Shown here: one piece after another, positions 16,611 to 25,339 of the stretch
Layout of the letters: each line of letters begins with the position of its first letter
Position numbering within the stretch: the first letter of the stretch is position 1
Source of the DNA: Streptomyces sp. NRRL S-37
GTDB lineage: Bacteria; Actinomycetota; Actinomycetes; Streptomycetales; Streptomycetaceae
Direction: 5' to 3'
DNA length: 64,000 nucleotides
Assembly: GCF_000721605.1 (NCBI RefSeq)
Contig: NZ_JOIZ01000017.1
Location: 1-64,000, forward strand
The notes under the pieces: model-generated
What the model was told of the DNA's origin: nothing
Database searches by the model: none
What the model saw: only the letters and a program-made list of their open reading frames with translations
Program-made: the position numbers and the translations under genes

Positions 16611-19451
16611 GTGACCGCACAAACGCCGCCTAGGCCGCCTTTCCGCGATACGGATCTGCCGTTCGCGAAGCGCATCGACGACCTTCTGTCGCGGCTCACC
16701 CTCGACGAGAAGATCGGATTTCTGCACCAGTTCGCGCCGGCCGTCGAGCGCCTGGGCATCGCCGCCTTCCGCACCGGCCAGGAGGCCCTGCACGGTGTCG
16801 CCTGGATGGGCCCGGCGACCGTGTTCCCCCAGGCCGTCGGCCTCGGCGCCACCTGGAACCAGGAACTGGTGCGCCGGGTGGGCGAGGCCGTGTCCCGCGA
16901 GACCCGCGCGATGCGCGCCCGCGACGAGCGCGTCGGCCTCAACGTCTGGGCCCCGACCGTCAATCTGCTGCGCCACCCGCTGTGGGGGCGCAACGAGGAG
17001 GGCTACTCGGAGGACCCGAGGCTCACCTCGGCGATCGCCACCGCCTACACCCACGGCCTGCGCGGCGACCACCCGGTCCACTGGCGCACGGCCCCCGTCC
17101 TCAAGCACTGGCTGGCGCACAACAACGAGACGGAGCGCGACACCACGTCCAGCTCCGTCCGCCCGCGCGTGCTGCACGAGTACGACCTGCGCGCCTTCCG
17201 CGACGCCGTCGAGGCGGGCGCGGTGGCCGGCGTGATGCCGGCGTACAACCTGGTCAACGGCCGCCCGAACCACGTCTCCCCGTATCTGCGCGAACAGTTG
17301 CGCACCTGGACCGACCAGGACCTGCTGGTCTGCTCGGACGCGGGCGCGCCGTCCAACCTGGTCGACTCCGAGCACTACTTCGACACCCACGAGGAGGCCA
17401 CCGCGGCGGCCCTGCGGGCCGGGGTCGACAGCTTCACCGACCACGGCACCGACAGCTCGACGATCATCGGACGTGTCCGGGGCGCGCTGGAGCAAGGCCT
17501 GCTGACGGAGGCCGACATCGACACGGCCGTACGCCGCCAGCTCTCGGTGCGGTTCCGGCTCGGCGAGTTCGACCCGGGTGCGGACCCGTACGCCGGGGAG
17601 CAGCCCTTCGACACCCCGGAGCACCGGGCGCTCGCCCGGGAGGCCGCCGAGCAGGCGATCGTCCTGCTGAAGAACGACGGCCCGCTGCCGATCGCCCCGG
17701 ACACCCGTATCGCGGTCGTCGGGCTGCTCGCCGACGAGTGCAAGCTCGACTGGTACAGCGGCGGCCTCATCCACCGCTCCACCCCGCTGGAGGGCCTCTA
17801 CGAGCGCTTCGGCGCCGAGCGCGTGGAGTTCGCCGAGGGGGTGGACCGGGTGCTGCTGAAGACCTCCGCCGGTACGTTTCTGCACGTCCCGCCGGCCCCC
17901 GAGGCGTCCGAGACGGCGCGCGGCGCCGAGGGCGCCCTCGACCCGGCGCTGCTCGCGGGCCGCACCGACCTGCCGCCGCTCACCGCTCACGCGGAGGGCA
18001 CCGAGCTCGCCCTGGTCGACTGGGGCGAGGGCGTGCTCACCCTGCGGGCGCCCGACGGCCGCTACCTCTCGGTCGCCGAGGACGGGTACGTGCGCGCCTC
18101 CGCCGACCAGCCGGGCGGCTGGGTCGTGCAGGAGACGTTCCGGCTGGAACCGCACGGGGACGGTCACCTCCTGAGGCATCTGGGGACGGGACGCCATGTG
18201 CGGGTCGCCGCCGACGGCGTGAAGGTTGCCGAGGAGGATCCCGAGGTCTTCGAGCTGACCGTCGTCGAGCGTGGGCAGGACGCGGTCACGCGCGTCGTGG
18301 CCGGCGCCGACGTGGTCGTGGTGGTCGCCGGAAACGACCCGCACATCAACGGGCGCGAGACCGAGGACCGTACGACGCTGCGGCTGCCCGCCCAGCAGGA
18401 GCGGCTGCTGCGCGCGGCGCGCGCCGCCAACCCGGACACGGTGCTGGTGCTGACCTCCGCCTACCCGTACGCGGTGGACGCGGCGGACCTCCCGGCGCTG
18501 CTGTGGACCGCGCACGGCGGTCAGGCCGCGGGCACCGCGCTGGCCCGGGTGCTCGCCGGTGACGTCTCCCCCGCCGGCCGGCTGCCGCAGACCTGGTACG
18601 CCGACGACGCCGATCTGCCGGACCTCCTGGACTACGACGTGATCGGCGGCCGGCAGACCTATCTGTACTTCGAGGGCACGCCGCTGTTCCCCTTCGGGCA
18701 CGGCCTGTCGTACGCGGACTTCTCCTACGGGGAGCTGACGGCCGACGCCGACGGGTCGGCGGTGCGGGTCTCCTTCACCGTCACCAACACCGGTGACGTC
18801 ACCGCCGACGAGGTGCCCCAGCTCTACGCGCGGGCCGTGGACCCGTCGGTGCCGCGTCCGCGCCGTGAGCTGCTGGCGCACCGGAGGGTGACGCTGGCGC
18901 CCGGGGAGACGGCCGGGCTGTCCTTCGTGCTGCCGCTGTCCGCCTTCGCGTTCTGGGACGTGGCGGTGGGCCGGTGGCGGGTGGAGCCGGGGGCGTACGA
19001 GCTGCTGGCCGGGGCATCCAGCGAGGACGTGCGGGCACGGACCACGGTCACCCTGGACGGCGAGCCGGCCGTCCCGCGCCCCGTCCTCGAACGCGGCCTG
19101 GACGCCGTCGACTTCGACGAGCAGAGCGGGGTCGAGATCGTCGACCGCACGAAGGCGGCGGGCGACTCGGTCACCGCCGCGGCCGGGAAGGACGGCGAAC
19201 TCCTCTTCCGCCGGTGCGACTTCGGCGGCGGGGTGACGGAGGTGACCGTGGAGGTGTCCGGCGAGGGCACGGCCGAGGTCGCGCTCGACGGCGGGCCGGT
19301 GCTCGCCGAACTGTCGCCGCGGGCGGCCACGTCCGGCCCGTACGACTACACCACGCTCCGCGCGTCCTTCGCCGTCGTCGACGGCGTGCACGACGTGCGG
19401 CTCCGGCTGCGCGGCCCGCTGCGGGTCGCGCGGGTCGGCTTCTCCGGTTGA
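16611..19451 (+). CDS. GH3 glycosidase with inserted beta-trefoil-like module and CBM6-like C-terminus
   Basis: A 946-residue family 3 glycosidase (beta-glucosidase or beta-xylosidase type) without a signal peptide. The TIM-barrel domain carries the nucleophile Asp243 in VCSDAGAPSN. The second, alpha/beta domain is split by an insert at about residues 415-570 with repeats such as LTLRAPDGRYLSVAEDGYVR, which looks like a fascin/beta-trefoil fold. The domain resumes at DVVVVVAGNDPHINGRETED. A fibronectin-III-like domain follows (about 705-810), and the last 110 residues resemble a CBM6-type module. The GTG start at 16611 is preceded by GAGGGGAA. It is divergent from the importer operon and has its own operator. 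Exact substrate uncertain. Confidence 0.9.
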   Translation: MTAQTPPRPPFRDTDLPFAKRIDDLLSRLTLDEKIGFLHQFAPAVERLGIAAFRTGQEALHGVAWMGPATVFPQAVGLGATWNQELVRRVGEAVSRETRAMRARDERVGLNVWAPTVNLLRHPLWGRNEEGYSEDPRLTSAIATAYTHGLRGDHPVHWRTAPVLKHWLAHNNETERDTTSSSVRPRVLHEYDLRAFRDAVEAGAVAGVMPAYNLVNGRPNHVSPYLREQLRTWTDQDLLVCSDAGAPSNLVDSEHYFDTHEEATAAALRAGVDSFTDHGTDSSTIIGRVRGALEQGLLTEADIDTAVRRQLSVRFRLGEFDPGADPYAGEQPFDTPEHRALAREAAEQAIVLLKNDGPLPIAPDTRIAVVGLLADECKLDWYSGGLIHRSTPLEGLYERFGAERVEFAEGVDRVLLKTSAGTFLHVPPAPEASETARGAEGALDPALLAGRTDLPPLTAHAEGTELALVDWGEGVLTLRAPDGRYLSVAEDGYVRASADQPGGWVVQETFRLEPHGDGHLLRHLGTGRHVRVAADGVKVAEEDPEVFELTVVERGQDAVTRVVAGADVVVVVAGNDPHINGRETEDRTTLRLPAQQERLLRAARAANPDTVLVLTSAYPYAVDAADLPALLWTAHGGQAAGTALARVLAGDVSPAGRLPQTWYADDADLPDLLDYDVIGGRQTYLYFEGTPLFPFGHGLSYADFSYGELTADADGSAVRVSFTVTNTGDVTADEVPQLYARAVDPSVPRPRRELLAHRRVTLAPGETAGLSFVLPLSAFAFWDVAVGRWRVEPGAYELLAGASSEDVRARTTVTLDGEPAVPRPVLERGLDAVDFDEQSGVEIVDRTKAAGDSVTAAAGKDGELLFRRCDFGGGVTEVTVEVSGEGTAEVALDGGPVLAELSPRAATSGPYDYTTLRASFAVVDGVHDVRLRLRGPLRVARVGFSG

Positions 19452-19478
19452 GGGTCCGGACGCGGCCGGCACCAGGAA

Positions 19479-19513
19479 GGGGCCCGGCACCGAAGGCATC
19501 GGTGCCGGGCCCC
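19479..19513 (+). terminator. Strong terminator after GH3
   Basis: A perfect 15-bp GC stem (19479-19493 with 19499-19513) and a 5-nt loop begin 28 bp after the GH3 stop. Confidence 0.85.
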
Positions 19514-19615
19514 GGTGCTTCGTCCCCGGAAGGCCGCTTCCGGAGGACCGCTCCGGGAGAGGAGTGAAGTCAATATGATGCCGGGGTCAGTTTTAACGGA
19601 GGGGAGACCTTTTTC

Positions 19616-20074
19616 ATGTCCGGCAGCAACCCCGCACCCGGTGGGTTCGGGCCGCCGTCACAGCCCCCGCAGCAACCGGGCCCCGGCTACGGCTATCCGC
19701 AGTCCGGCCCGTCCTACGGCTACCCCTCGGGTCCCGCTCCGCAGGGCATGCCCCCCGCGCCCTACCCGCAGGCGCCCGGCTACATGATGCCCGTGCAGCC
19801 GAGCAACGGCATGGGGACCACCGGGCTGGTGCTGGGCATCATCGGCCTGGTCTGCAGCCTCACCTTCTTCCTGTGGTTCTTCGGCGTGATCCTGGGCATC
19901 CTGGCGATCATCTTCGGCGCCGTCGGCCGGGGGAAGGCCAAACGCGGCGAGGCCACCAACAAGGGCGCGGCGACCGCCGGGCTCATCTGCGGCATCGTGG
20001 CCACGGTGATCCTGCCGCTGCTCGGCATCCTGCTGTTCGCCAGTGTCATGGGAGGCCTTGGCGCCGCGTCCTGA
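19616..20074 (+). CDS. DUF4190-type small membrane protein
   Basis: A 152-residue protein. The N-terminal 65 residues form a Pro/Gly/Tyr-rich cytoplasmic tail (repeats of GYGYP and PSYGYP), followed by two membrane helices (about 70-100 and 120-148). The intervening loop VGRGKAKRGEATNKGAATAG is typical of DUF4190. The function of the family is unknown. ATG at 19616 has GGAGGGG well placed upstream, and TATGAT at 19574-19579 could be its -10 box. A second paralogue lies at 37284-38000. Confidence 0.85.
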   Translation: MSGSNPAPGGFGPPSQPPQQPGPGYGYPQSGPSYGYPSGPAPQGMPPAPYPQAPGYMMPVQPSNGMGTTGLVLGIIGLVCSLTFFLWFFGVILGILAIIFGAVGRGKAKRGEATNKGAATAGLICGIVATVILPLLGILLFASVMGGLGAAS

Positions 20075-20136
20075 ACGCCCGTCCCGGCGGAGGGCCGGTC
20101 CACGTCGGACCGGCCCTCCGACCTGCGCGAGAGCTC

Positions 20137-20412
20137 CGCTCAGCCGGTGCGCAGGCGTCGCCGGCCCTCCAACGCGCAGGATCCGTCGCCGACCCGACCG
20201 CGAAAACGATCCACCGTGCGCGAAGGCCCCGCTCAGCCCGTACGCGACCGTCGCCGGGCCCCATACAACGCGCACCCCAGCAGGTCCGGTCCCCAACGCG
20301 CAGGATCCGTCGCCGATCGCGAGACCGATCCACCGTGCACGAAGGCCCCGCTCAGCCCGTACGCAACCGTCGCCGGGCCTCCATCAGCGCGAACCCCAGC
20401 AGGTTCGGGCCC
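20137..20412 (-). repeat. Three tandem degenerate copies of the NADAR gene 3' end
   Basis: The last part of the NADAR-family gene is repeated twice more downstream of its stop, with offsets of about 119-124 and 93 bp. In minus-strand reading the copies end GPNLLGFALMEARRRLRTG-stop (the real gene), GPDLLGCALYGARRRSRTG-stop and GSCALEGRRRLRTG-stop. The flanking sequences GATCCACCGTGC and CGCGCAGGATCCGTCGCCGA are duplicated too. The third copy is shorter. Confidence 0.85.
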
Positions 20413-20900
20413 CGCCAGCGCTCCGGGTCGCTCGCCCCCTCGTCGCCGGCCGCGAGGCCGATGCCCCACACCCGGTCCACCGGGCTCGCCTCGACCAGGA
20501 CGCGCTCGCCCGTGCCCAGCAGGAACGTCCGCAGGCCGTCGTGGGCCGCGAACTTGTGCACGCTGCCCTCCACGACGATGCCGAACCGCTCCCGGTGCCA
20601 CGTCTCCTCGTCGAAGCCCCGCACCAGCCGTCCGGCCTTCTTCGCCTGCGAGGGGTGCCCCGCGGCCAGCACCCGCCGCTCCCCCTCGGGGTCACCGAAC
20701 AGCCGGGCCTTGGCCGCCATCATCCAGTGCTCGGCGGTCGCGTACTCCACTCCGTCCACCGTGAACGGCGACGGCCACCACTGGCTGAGGCAGCTCGGCC
20801 CGGTCCGGCCGTCCGGTGACGGCCGGTGCCCCCAGAAGTGCAGGTACTTGACCTTCGCTCCGGTGCGGGCCGCCTCGATCAGCTTCTCCCGTGAGTCCAT
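20352..20900 (-). CDS. NADAR-family protein (YbiA-like, DUF1768)
   Basis: A 182-residue cytoplasmic protein of the NADAR family. The visible hallmarks are KVKYLHFWGH, CLSQWWPSPFTVDGVEYATAEHWMMAAKA, a central AKKAGRLVRGFDEETWHRER, and the terminal GPNLLGFALMEAR. Characterised members are N-glycosidases, acting on reactive riboflavin intermediates or on ADP-ribosylated guanine in DNA; which applies here is not decidable. ATG at 20900 is the only plausible start. It is monocistronic, and its 3' end is tandemly duplicated downstream. A long inverted repeat lies upstream. Confidence 0.9.
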   Translation of the reverse strand: MDSREKLIEAARTGAKVKYLHFWGHRPSPDGRTGPSCLSQWWPSPFTVDGVEYATAEHWMMAAKARLFGDPEGERRVLAAGHPSQAKKAGRLVRGFDEETWHRERFGIVVEGSVHKFAAHDGLRTFLLGTGERVLVEASPVDRVWGIGLAAGDEGASDPERWRGPNLLGFALMEARRRLRTG

Positions 20901-20979
20901 CGGTCCCGTGCTCCTCTCCTCGCGGTGTGATGCGCCCCCGCCGCCCCTTCCCGTCCCGAAACCGGGGCTCCGCCCCAGA

Positions 20980-21062
20980 CCCCGCTCCTCAGACGCCGGA
21001 GGGGCTGAATTTCTGCCGGACGGGCTGAAAAGGACAGCCCCTCCGGCGTCTGAGGAGCGGGG
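20980..21062. repeat. Long inverted repeat, 28-bp perfect arms
   Basis: Arms 20980-21007 and 21035-21062 are perfect reverse complements (containing GCTCCTCAGACGCCGGAGGG) around a 27-nt spacer. Similar GCTCCTCAGACGCCGGAGGG elements are, from memory, dispersed in Streptomyces intergenic DNA. It could act as a bidirectional terminator or be a REP-like mobile element. Confidence 0.8.
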
Positions 21063-21235
21063 GTCCGGGGGCAGCGCCCCCGGGATGGGACGGGTAAGGG
21101 CGGCGGGGGCGGCTTCCGCGTCCGTCGGCGTGAGTCTGGCAGCAACCACCGACACTCCGTCCTGCCTTTTCCGTGACCACTAGGCACCCGGTCGACAGAT
21201 TTCGTCGCGTAACCAAAAGGCAACAACGGAATCAC

Positions 21236-21264
21236 TTGTTGGAGCCCACTCGTTCTGTCAGGAT
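21236..21264 (+). promoter_or_regulatory. Probable promoter of the polyamine operon
   Basis: TTGTTG (21236-21241), a 17-bp spacer and CAGGAT (21259-21264) resemble an RpoD-type promoter about 60 bp before the aldehyde dehydrogenase start. CAACAA at 21221-21226 forms an inverted repeat with the TTGTTG -35 box, a possible operator. Confidence 0.45.
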
Positions 21265-21322
21265 CGGCACTCAAATCGAGCTGGAGCCACGCCGCCCCCT
21301 CGGGGACACGGAGGAGAGCGAC

Positions 21323-22858
21323 ATGCACAACCCGGGCAGCACCACCCCGGAACGGTTTCCCGCCCAGGAACGGTTCGCGGACGGCGCGCAGTTCATCGCG
21401 GGCCGCCCGGCGAAGGGCACCTCGGGCCGCACCCACACGGTCGTCGACCCGGCCACCGGCGCGGAGGTGTACACCTACGGACTCGCCGGCCCCGACGACG
21501 TCGACGCGGCCGTCGCCGCCGCGCGGGAGGCGTTCCCGGGCTGGGCCGGCGCCACCCCCGGCGAGCGCTCGGACGCCCTGCACCGGTTCGCCGCCGTCGT
21601 CGCCGACCGCGCGGAGGACTTCGCCCGCGCGGAGTCACTTCAGTGCGGCAAGCCCCTGAAGCTGAGCCGCGAGTTCGACGTACCGGGCACGATCGACAAC
21701 ATCGCCTTCTTCGCCGGCGCCGCCCGCCACCTGACGGGCCAGTCGGCCGGCGAGTACTCCGGCGACCACACCTCCTACGTCCGCCGCGAGCCGATCGGCG
21801 TCGTGGGCTCCGTCGCCCCCTGGAACTATCCGCTCCAGATGGCCGCCTGGAAGATCCTCCCGGCGATCGCCGCGGGCAACACCGTCGTCCTCAAGCCCTC
21901 CGAGCTCACCCCGCTGACCTCGCTGCTCTTCGCGCAGGCCGCCACCGACGCGGGCATCCCGGACGGTGTGATCAACATCGTCACCGGCACCGGCAAGGAG
22001 GCGGGCGAGCACCTGGTCGGCCACCCCGACGTGGCCATGGTCTCCTTCACCGGTTCCACCGCCGTCGGCAGGCGGGTCGCCGAGATCGCCACCGCCACCG
22101 TCAAGCGCCTCCACCTGGAGCTGGGCGGCAAGGCCCCCTTCGTCGTCTTCGACGACGCCGACCTCGACGCCGCCGTCCACGGCGCGGTCGCGGGCGCGCT
22201 GATCAACACCGGCCAGGACTGCACGGCCGCCACGCGCGCGTACGTGCAGCGTCCGCTCCACGAGGCGTTCGTCGAGCGCACCGCAGCCCTGATGGAGACC
22301 GTCCGGCTCGGCGACCCGTTCGCCCCCGGCACCGACCTCGGCCCGATGGTCTCGCACGCCCAGCGCGACCGGGTGGCCGGCTTCGTCGACCGGGCGCGCG
22401 CCTACGCGCGCGTGGTGACCGGCGGCGAGGCACCCCTGGGCGAGCTGGGAGACGGCGCGTACTATCGCCCCACCCTCATCGTCGGCGCACCGCGGGACAG
22501 CGAGGTCGTGCAGTCCGAGATCTTCGGTCCGGTGCTGGTCGTCCTGCCCTTCGACACCGACGACGAGGGCATCGCGCTGGCCAACGACACCCCGTACGGA
22601 CTCGCCGCCTCCGCCTGGAGCCGGGACGTGTACCGCACGGGCCGCGCCACCCGTGAGATCAAGGCCGGGTGCGTGTGGATCAACGACCACATCCCGATCA
22701 TCAGCGAGATGCCGCACGGCGGCTTCGGGGCGTCCGGCTTCGGCAAGGACATGTCCGCCTATTCGTTCGAGGAGTACACGCAGGTCAAGCACGTCATGTT
22801 CGACAACACCGCGGTGGTCCGCAAGGACTGGCACCGCACCATCTTCGGGGACCGATAG
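21323..22858 (+). CDS. Aldehyde dehydrogenase (4-aminobutyraldehyde dehydrogenase-like)
   Basis: A 511-residue NAD(P)-dependent aldehyde dehydrogenase. The catalytic Cys300 is in NTGQDCTAATR and the general base Glu266 in LHLELGGK. The cofactor motif SFTGSTAVGR and the PWNYPLQMAAWK block are intact. It begins an operon-like run with a PotD-type binding protein 50 bp downstream and the PotA, B and C components. It therefore most likely oxidises an aminoaldehyde from an imported polyamine, such as 4-aminobutyraldehyde to GABA. ATG at 21323 follows GGAGGAGAG. A relative at 41888-43327 shares the same motifs. Confidence 0.85.
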   Translation: MHNPGSTTPERFPAQERFADGAQFIAGRPAKGTSGRTHTVVDPATGAEVYTYGLAGPDDVDAAVAAAREAFPGWAGATPGERSDALHRFAAVVADRAEDFARAESLQCGKPLKLSREFDVPGTIDNIAFFAGAARHLTGQSAGEYSGDHTSYVRREPIGVVGSVAPWNYPLQMAAWKILPAIAAGNTVVLKPSELTPLTSLLFAQAATDAGIPDGVINIVTGTGKEAGEHLVGHPDVAMVSFTGSTAVGRRVAEIATATVKRLHLELGGKAPFVVFDDADLDAAVHGAVAGALINTGQDCTAATRAYVQRPLHEAFVERTAALMETVRLGDPFAPGTDLGPMVSHAQRDRVAGFVDRARAYARVVTGGEAPLGELGDGAYYRPTLIVGAPRDSEVVQSEIFGPVLVVLPFDTDDEGIALANDTPYGLAASAWSRDVYRTGRATREIKAGCVWINDHIPIISEMPHGGFGASGFGKDMSAYSFEEYTQVKHVMFDNTAVVRKDWHRTIFGDR

Positions 22859-22908
22859 CAGCCAGGCCGCCCGACCCGCGGCCACCCTCCCGAAAGGGCA
22901 CCACGCGC

Positions 22909-24156
22909 ATGGAGCAGTACGAGCCCGACCGCCTCTCACCGGCCCAGGCGGCCGCCGTGCGGCGCAGCCTCCGCACCGGCAGGGCGGCCCTGTCCCGCCG
23001 GTCCGTGCTGCGCGCCTCCGCGGGCGGCGCGCTCGCGGCCGGCGGTCTCGGCGCGCTGAGCGGCTGCGGCATCCCCCCGGCCGGAAACACCCAGGGCGGT
23101 GTCCCGGCGGAGGACCACTCGAAGGAGGAGAAGTCCGTCACCTTCTCCAACTGGACCGAGTACATGGACGTCGACGACAGCGGGCACGCGCACCCCACGC
23201 TGGACGCGTTCACGGAACGTACCGGCATCAAGGTCACGTACACCGAGGACATCAACGACAACACCGAGTTCTTCGGCAAGATCAAGCCGCAGCTCGCCGC
23301 GGGCCAGGACACCGGCCGCGACCTCATCGTCCTCACCGACTGGCTGGCCGCCCGCCTGATCCGTCTCGGCTGGGTGCAGAAGCTGGACCCGGCCAACCTC
23401 CCGCACGCCTTCGCCAACCTGTCGCCCCAGTTCCGCAGCCCCGACTGGGACCCGGGCCGCGCCTATTCCTACCCCTGGCAGGGCATCGCGACCGTCATCG
23501 CCTACAACAAGAAGGCGCTCGACGGCGTCGAGGTGCGGACCCTCTCCGACCTGCTGGACAACCCGAAGCTCAAGGGCCGGGTCGGACTGCTCACCGAGAT
23601 GCGCGACACCATGGGCCTGACCCTGCTCGACATGGGCAAGGAGCCGGAGAGGTTCACCGCGGACGACTACGACGGGGCGATCGCCCGTCTGCAGAGGGCC
23701 GTCGACAAGGGCCAGATCCGCCGGTTCACCGGCAACGACTACACCGCGGACATCAGCAAGGGCGACTTCGCCGCCTGTGTGGCCTGGGCCGGGGACGTCG
23801 TCCAGCTCAAGGCGGACAACCCGGACATCGACTTCCTCGTCCCCGACAGCGGCTACATGATGTCCAGCGACAACCTGCTCGTCCCCAACAAGGCCCGTCA
23901 CAAGGCCAACGCCGAGCGGCTGATCGACTACTACTTCGAGCCGGAGCCGGCCGCGGAACTCGCCGCCTACATCAACTTCGTCTGCCCGGTCGAGGGAGTG
24001 AAGGACGAGCTCGCGAAGATCGACGAGGACGCGGCGGACAACCCGCTGATCCTCCCCGACCGGGCCATGCAGTCCAAGTCCCGTGCCTTCCGCTCCCTGA
24101 GCGCCGAGGAAGAGACGGAATTCGAAGAGAAGTTCGCGAAGCTCACCGGGGCGTGA
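22909..24156 (+). CDS. potD: Polyamine-binding lipoprotein (PotD/SpuD-like)
   Basis: A 415-residue spermidine/putrescine-type solute-binding protein. The twin-arginine signal SRRSVL is at residues 29-34 and the lipobox LSGC ends at Cys53, so it should be anchored to the membrane exterior. The mature domain shows KSVTFSNWTEYMDV, a PotD-like opening, and SYPWQGIATVIAYNKKALDG. It captures polyamines and delivers them to PotB/PotC. ATG at 22909 lies behind CCGAAAGGGCA. It is four bases ahead of potA, in a tight operon. Confidence 0.9.
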   Translation: MEQYEPDRLSPAQAAAVRRSLRTGRAALSRRSVLRASAGGALAAGGLGALSGCGIPPAGNTQGGVPAEDHSKEEKSVTFSNWTEYMDVDDSGHAHPTLDAFTERTGIKVTYTEDINDNTEFFGKIKPQLAAGQDTGRDLIVLTDWLAARLIRLGWVQKLDPANLPHAFANLSPQFRSPDWDPGRAYSYPWQGIATVIAYNKKALDGVEVRTLSDLLDNPKLKGRVGLLTEMRDTMGLTLLDMGKEPERFTADDYDGAIARLQRAVDKGQIRRFTGNDYTADISKGDFAACVAWAGDVVQLKADNPDIDFLVPDSGYMMSSDNLLVPNKARHKANAERLIDYYFEPEPAAELAAYINFVCPVEGVKDELAKIDEDAADNPLILPDRAMQSKSRAFRSLSAEEETEFEEKFAKLTGA

Positions 24157-24160
24157 CGAG

Positions 24161-25339
24161 ATGAAGACGACCGAAGACACCACCACGGCCGGCCAGGGCG
24201 GCGGGGACGTCCGCCTCACCGGCATCGGCAAGACGTACGGCTCCTTCACCGCCGTGCACCCGCTCGACCTGACCGTGCCGCAGGGCTCCTTCTTCGCCCT
24301 GCTCGGCGCGTCCGGCTGCGGCAAGACCACCACCCTGCGGATGATCGCCGGCCTGGAGGAGCCCACGAGCGGCACCGTCCATCTCGGCGACCAGGACGTC
24401 ACCGCGCTGCCGCCGTACAAGCGGCCGGTGAACACGGTCTTCCAGTCCTACGCCCTCTTCCCGCACCTCGACATCTTCGAGAACGTCGCCTTCGGTCTGC
24501 GCCGGCGCGGCATCAAGAGCGTGAGGAAGCAGGTCGAGGAGATGCTGGAGCTGGTGCAGCTCGGCGAGCAGGCCCGCAAGAAGCCGCACCAGCTCTCCGG
24601 CGGCCAGCAGCAGCGCGTCGCGGTGGCCCGCGCGCTGATCAACCACCCCAAGGTGCTGCTGCTCGACGAGCCGCTGGGCGCCCTCGACCTGAAGCTGCGC
24701 CGCCAGATGCAGCTCGAACTCAAGCGCATCCAGACCGAGGTCGGCATCACCTTCGTGCACGTCACGCACGACCAGGAGGAGGCCATGACCATGGCCGACA
24801 CGGTCGCCGTGATGAACGCCGGCCGCGTCGAGCAGCTCGGCTCGCCCACCGACCTGTACGAGAACCCGCGCACCACGTTCGTCGCCAACTTCCTCGGCAC
24901 CTCCAACCTCATCGAGGCCGAGGTCGACGCGACGTCCGGCGACGGGATCGTCCTCAGGGCGGGCGGCGGCAAGCTCGTCCTGCCCAGTGCCCGCACCAGC
25001 GCGCCCACGACGGCCGGCGGCAAGGTGCTGGTCGGGGTGCGCCCGGAGAAGATCTCCCTCACCCACGCCGACGACGCCGGCGCGATACCCGAGGGCCGCA
25101 ACCGGATCACCGGGCGGATCGCCGCCTCCAGTTTCATCGGCGTGTCCACGCAGTTCGTCGTCGACAGCCCGGTCTGCTCCGACGTCGAGGTCTACGTCCA
25201 GAACATCGACCGCGATCCCCGGCTGGTGCCCGGCGCCGAGGTGGTCCTGCACTGGAACCCGGCGCACACCTTCGGACTGGACGCGGCACAGGACATCGAC
25301 GCGGGCGTCGGGACGGCCGGGGAAGAGGTCGCCCGATGA
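24161..25339 (+). CDS. potA: Polyamine ABC transporter ATPase (PotA-like)
   Basis: A 392-residue ATPase. It has Walker A GASGCGKTT (residues 49-57), the signature LSGGQQQRVAVARAL, Walker B VLLLDEPLGALD, and the H-loop HVTHDQEEAMTMADT. A C-terminal TOBE regulatory domain (VLVGVRPEKISLTH) is typical of PotA/CysA-class importers. It energises the PotB/C channel. The start lies four bases after potD, and the ATGA at its end overlaps potB. Confidence 0.94.
   Translation: MKTTEDTTTAGQGGGDVRLTGIGKTYGSFTAVHPLDLTVPQGSFFALLGASGCGKTTTLRMIAGLEEPTSGTVHLGDQDVTALPPYKRPVNTVFQSYALFPHLDIFENVAFGLRRRGIKSVRKQVEEMLELVQLGEQARKKPHQLSGGQQQRVAVARALINHPKVLLLDEPLGALDLKLRRQMQLELKRIQTEVGITFVHVTHDQEEAMTMADTVAVMNAGRVEQLGSPTDLYENPRTTFVANFLGTSNLIEAEVDATSGDGIVLRAGGGKLVLPSARTSAPTTAGGKVLVGVRPEKISLTHADDAGAIPEGRNRITGRIAASSFIGVSTQFVVDSPVCSDVEVYVQNIDRDPRLVPGAEVVLHWNPAHTFGLDAAQDIDAGVGTAGEEVAR

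Larger units (their letters stand above)
20901..21322. other. Gene-free region with a long inverted repeat and an aldehyde dehydrogenase promoter
   Basis: 422 bp between the divergent NADAR and aldehyde dehydrogenase genes. It holds the 28-bp-arm inverted repeat (20980-21062), a small GGGGGCAGCGCCCCC palindrome near 21068, and the promoter-like sequence at 21236-21264. No coding pattern is visible. Confidence 0.7.

Noticed and set aside
16260..19499. A 1079-codon open frame on the minus strand opposite GH3
   Set aside because: It is the reverse-strand shadow of a well-supported glycosidase; no recognisable domain, low-complexity Gly/Val/Arg composition.
20046..20333. A 95-codon minus-strand frame over the tandem tail repeats
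   Set aside because: It reads the repeat copies in a different frame from the conserved ARRRxRTG ending and has no ribosome site or family similarity.
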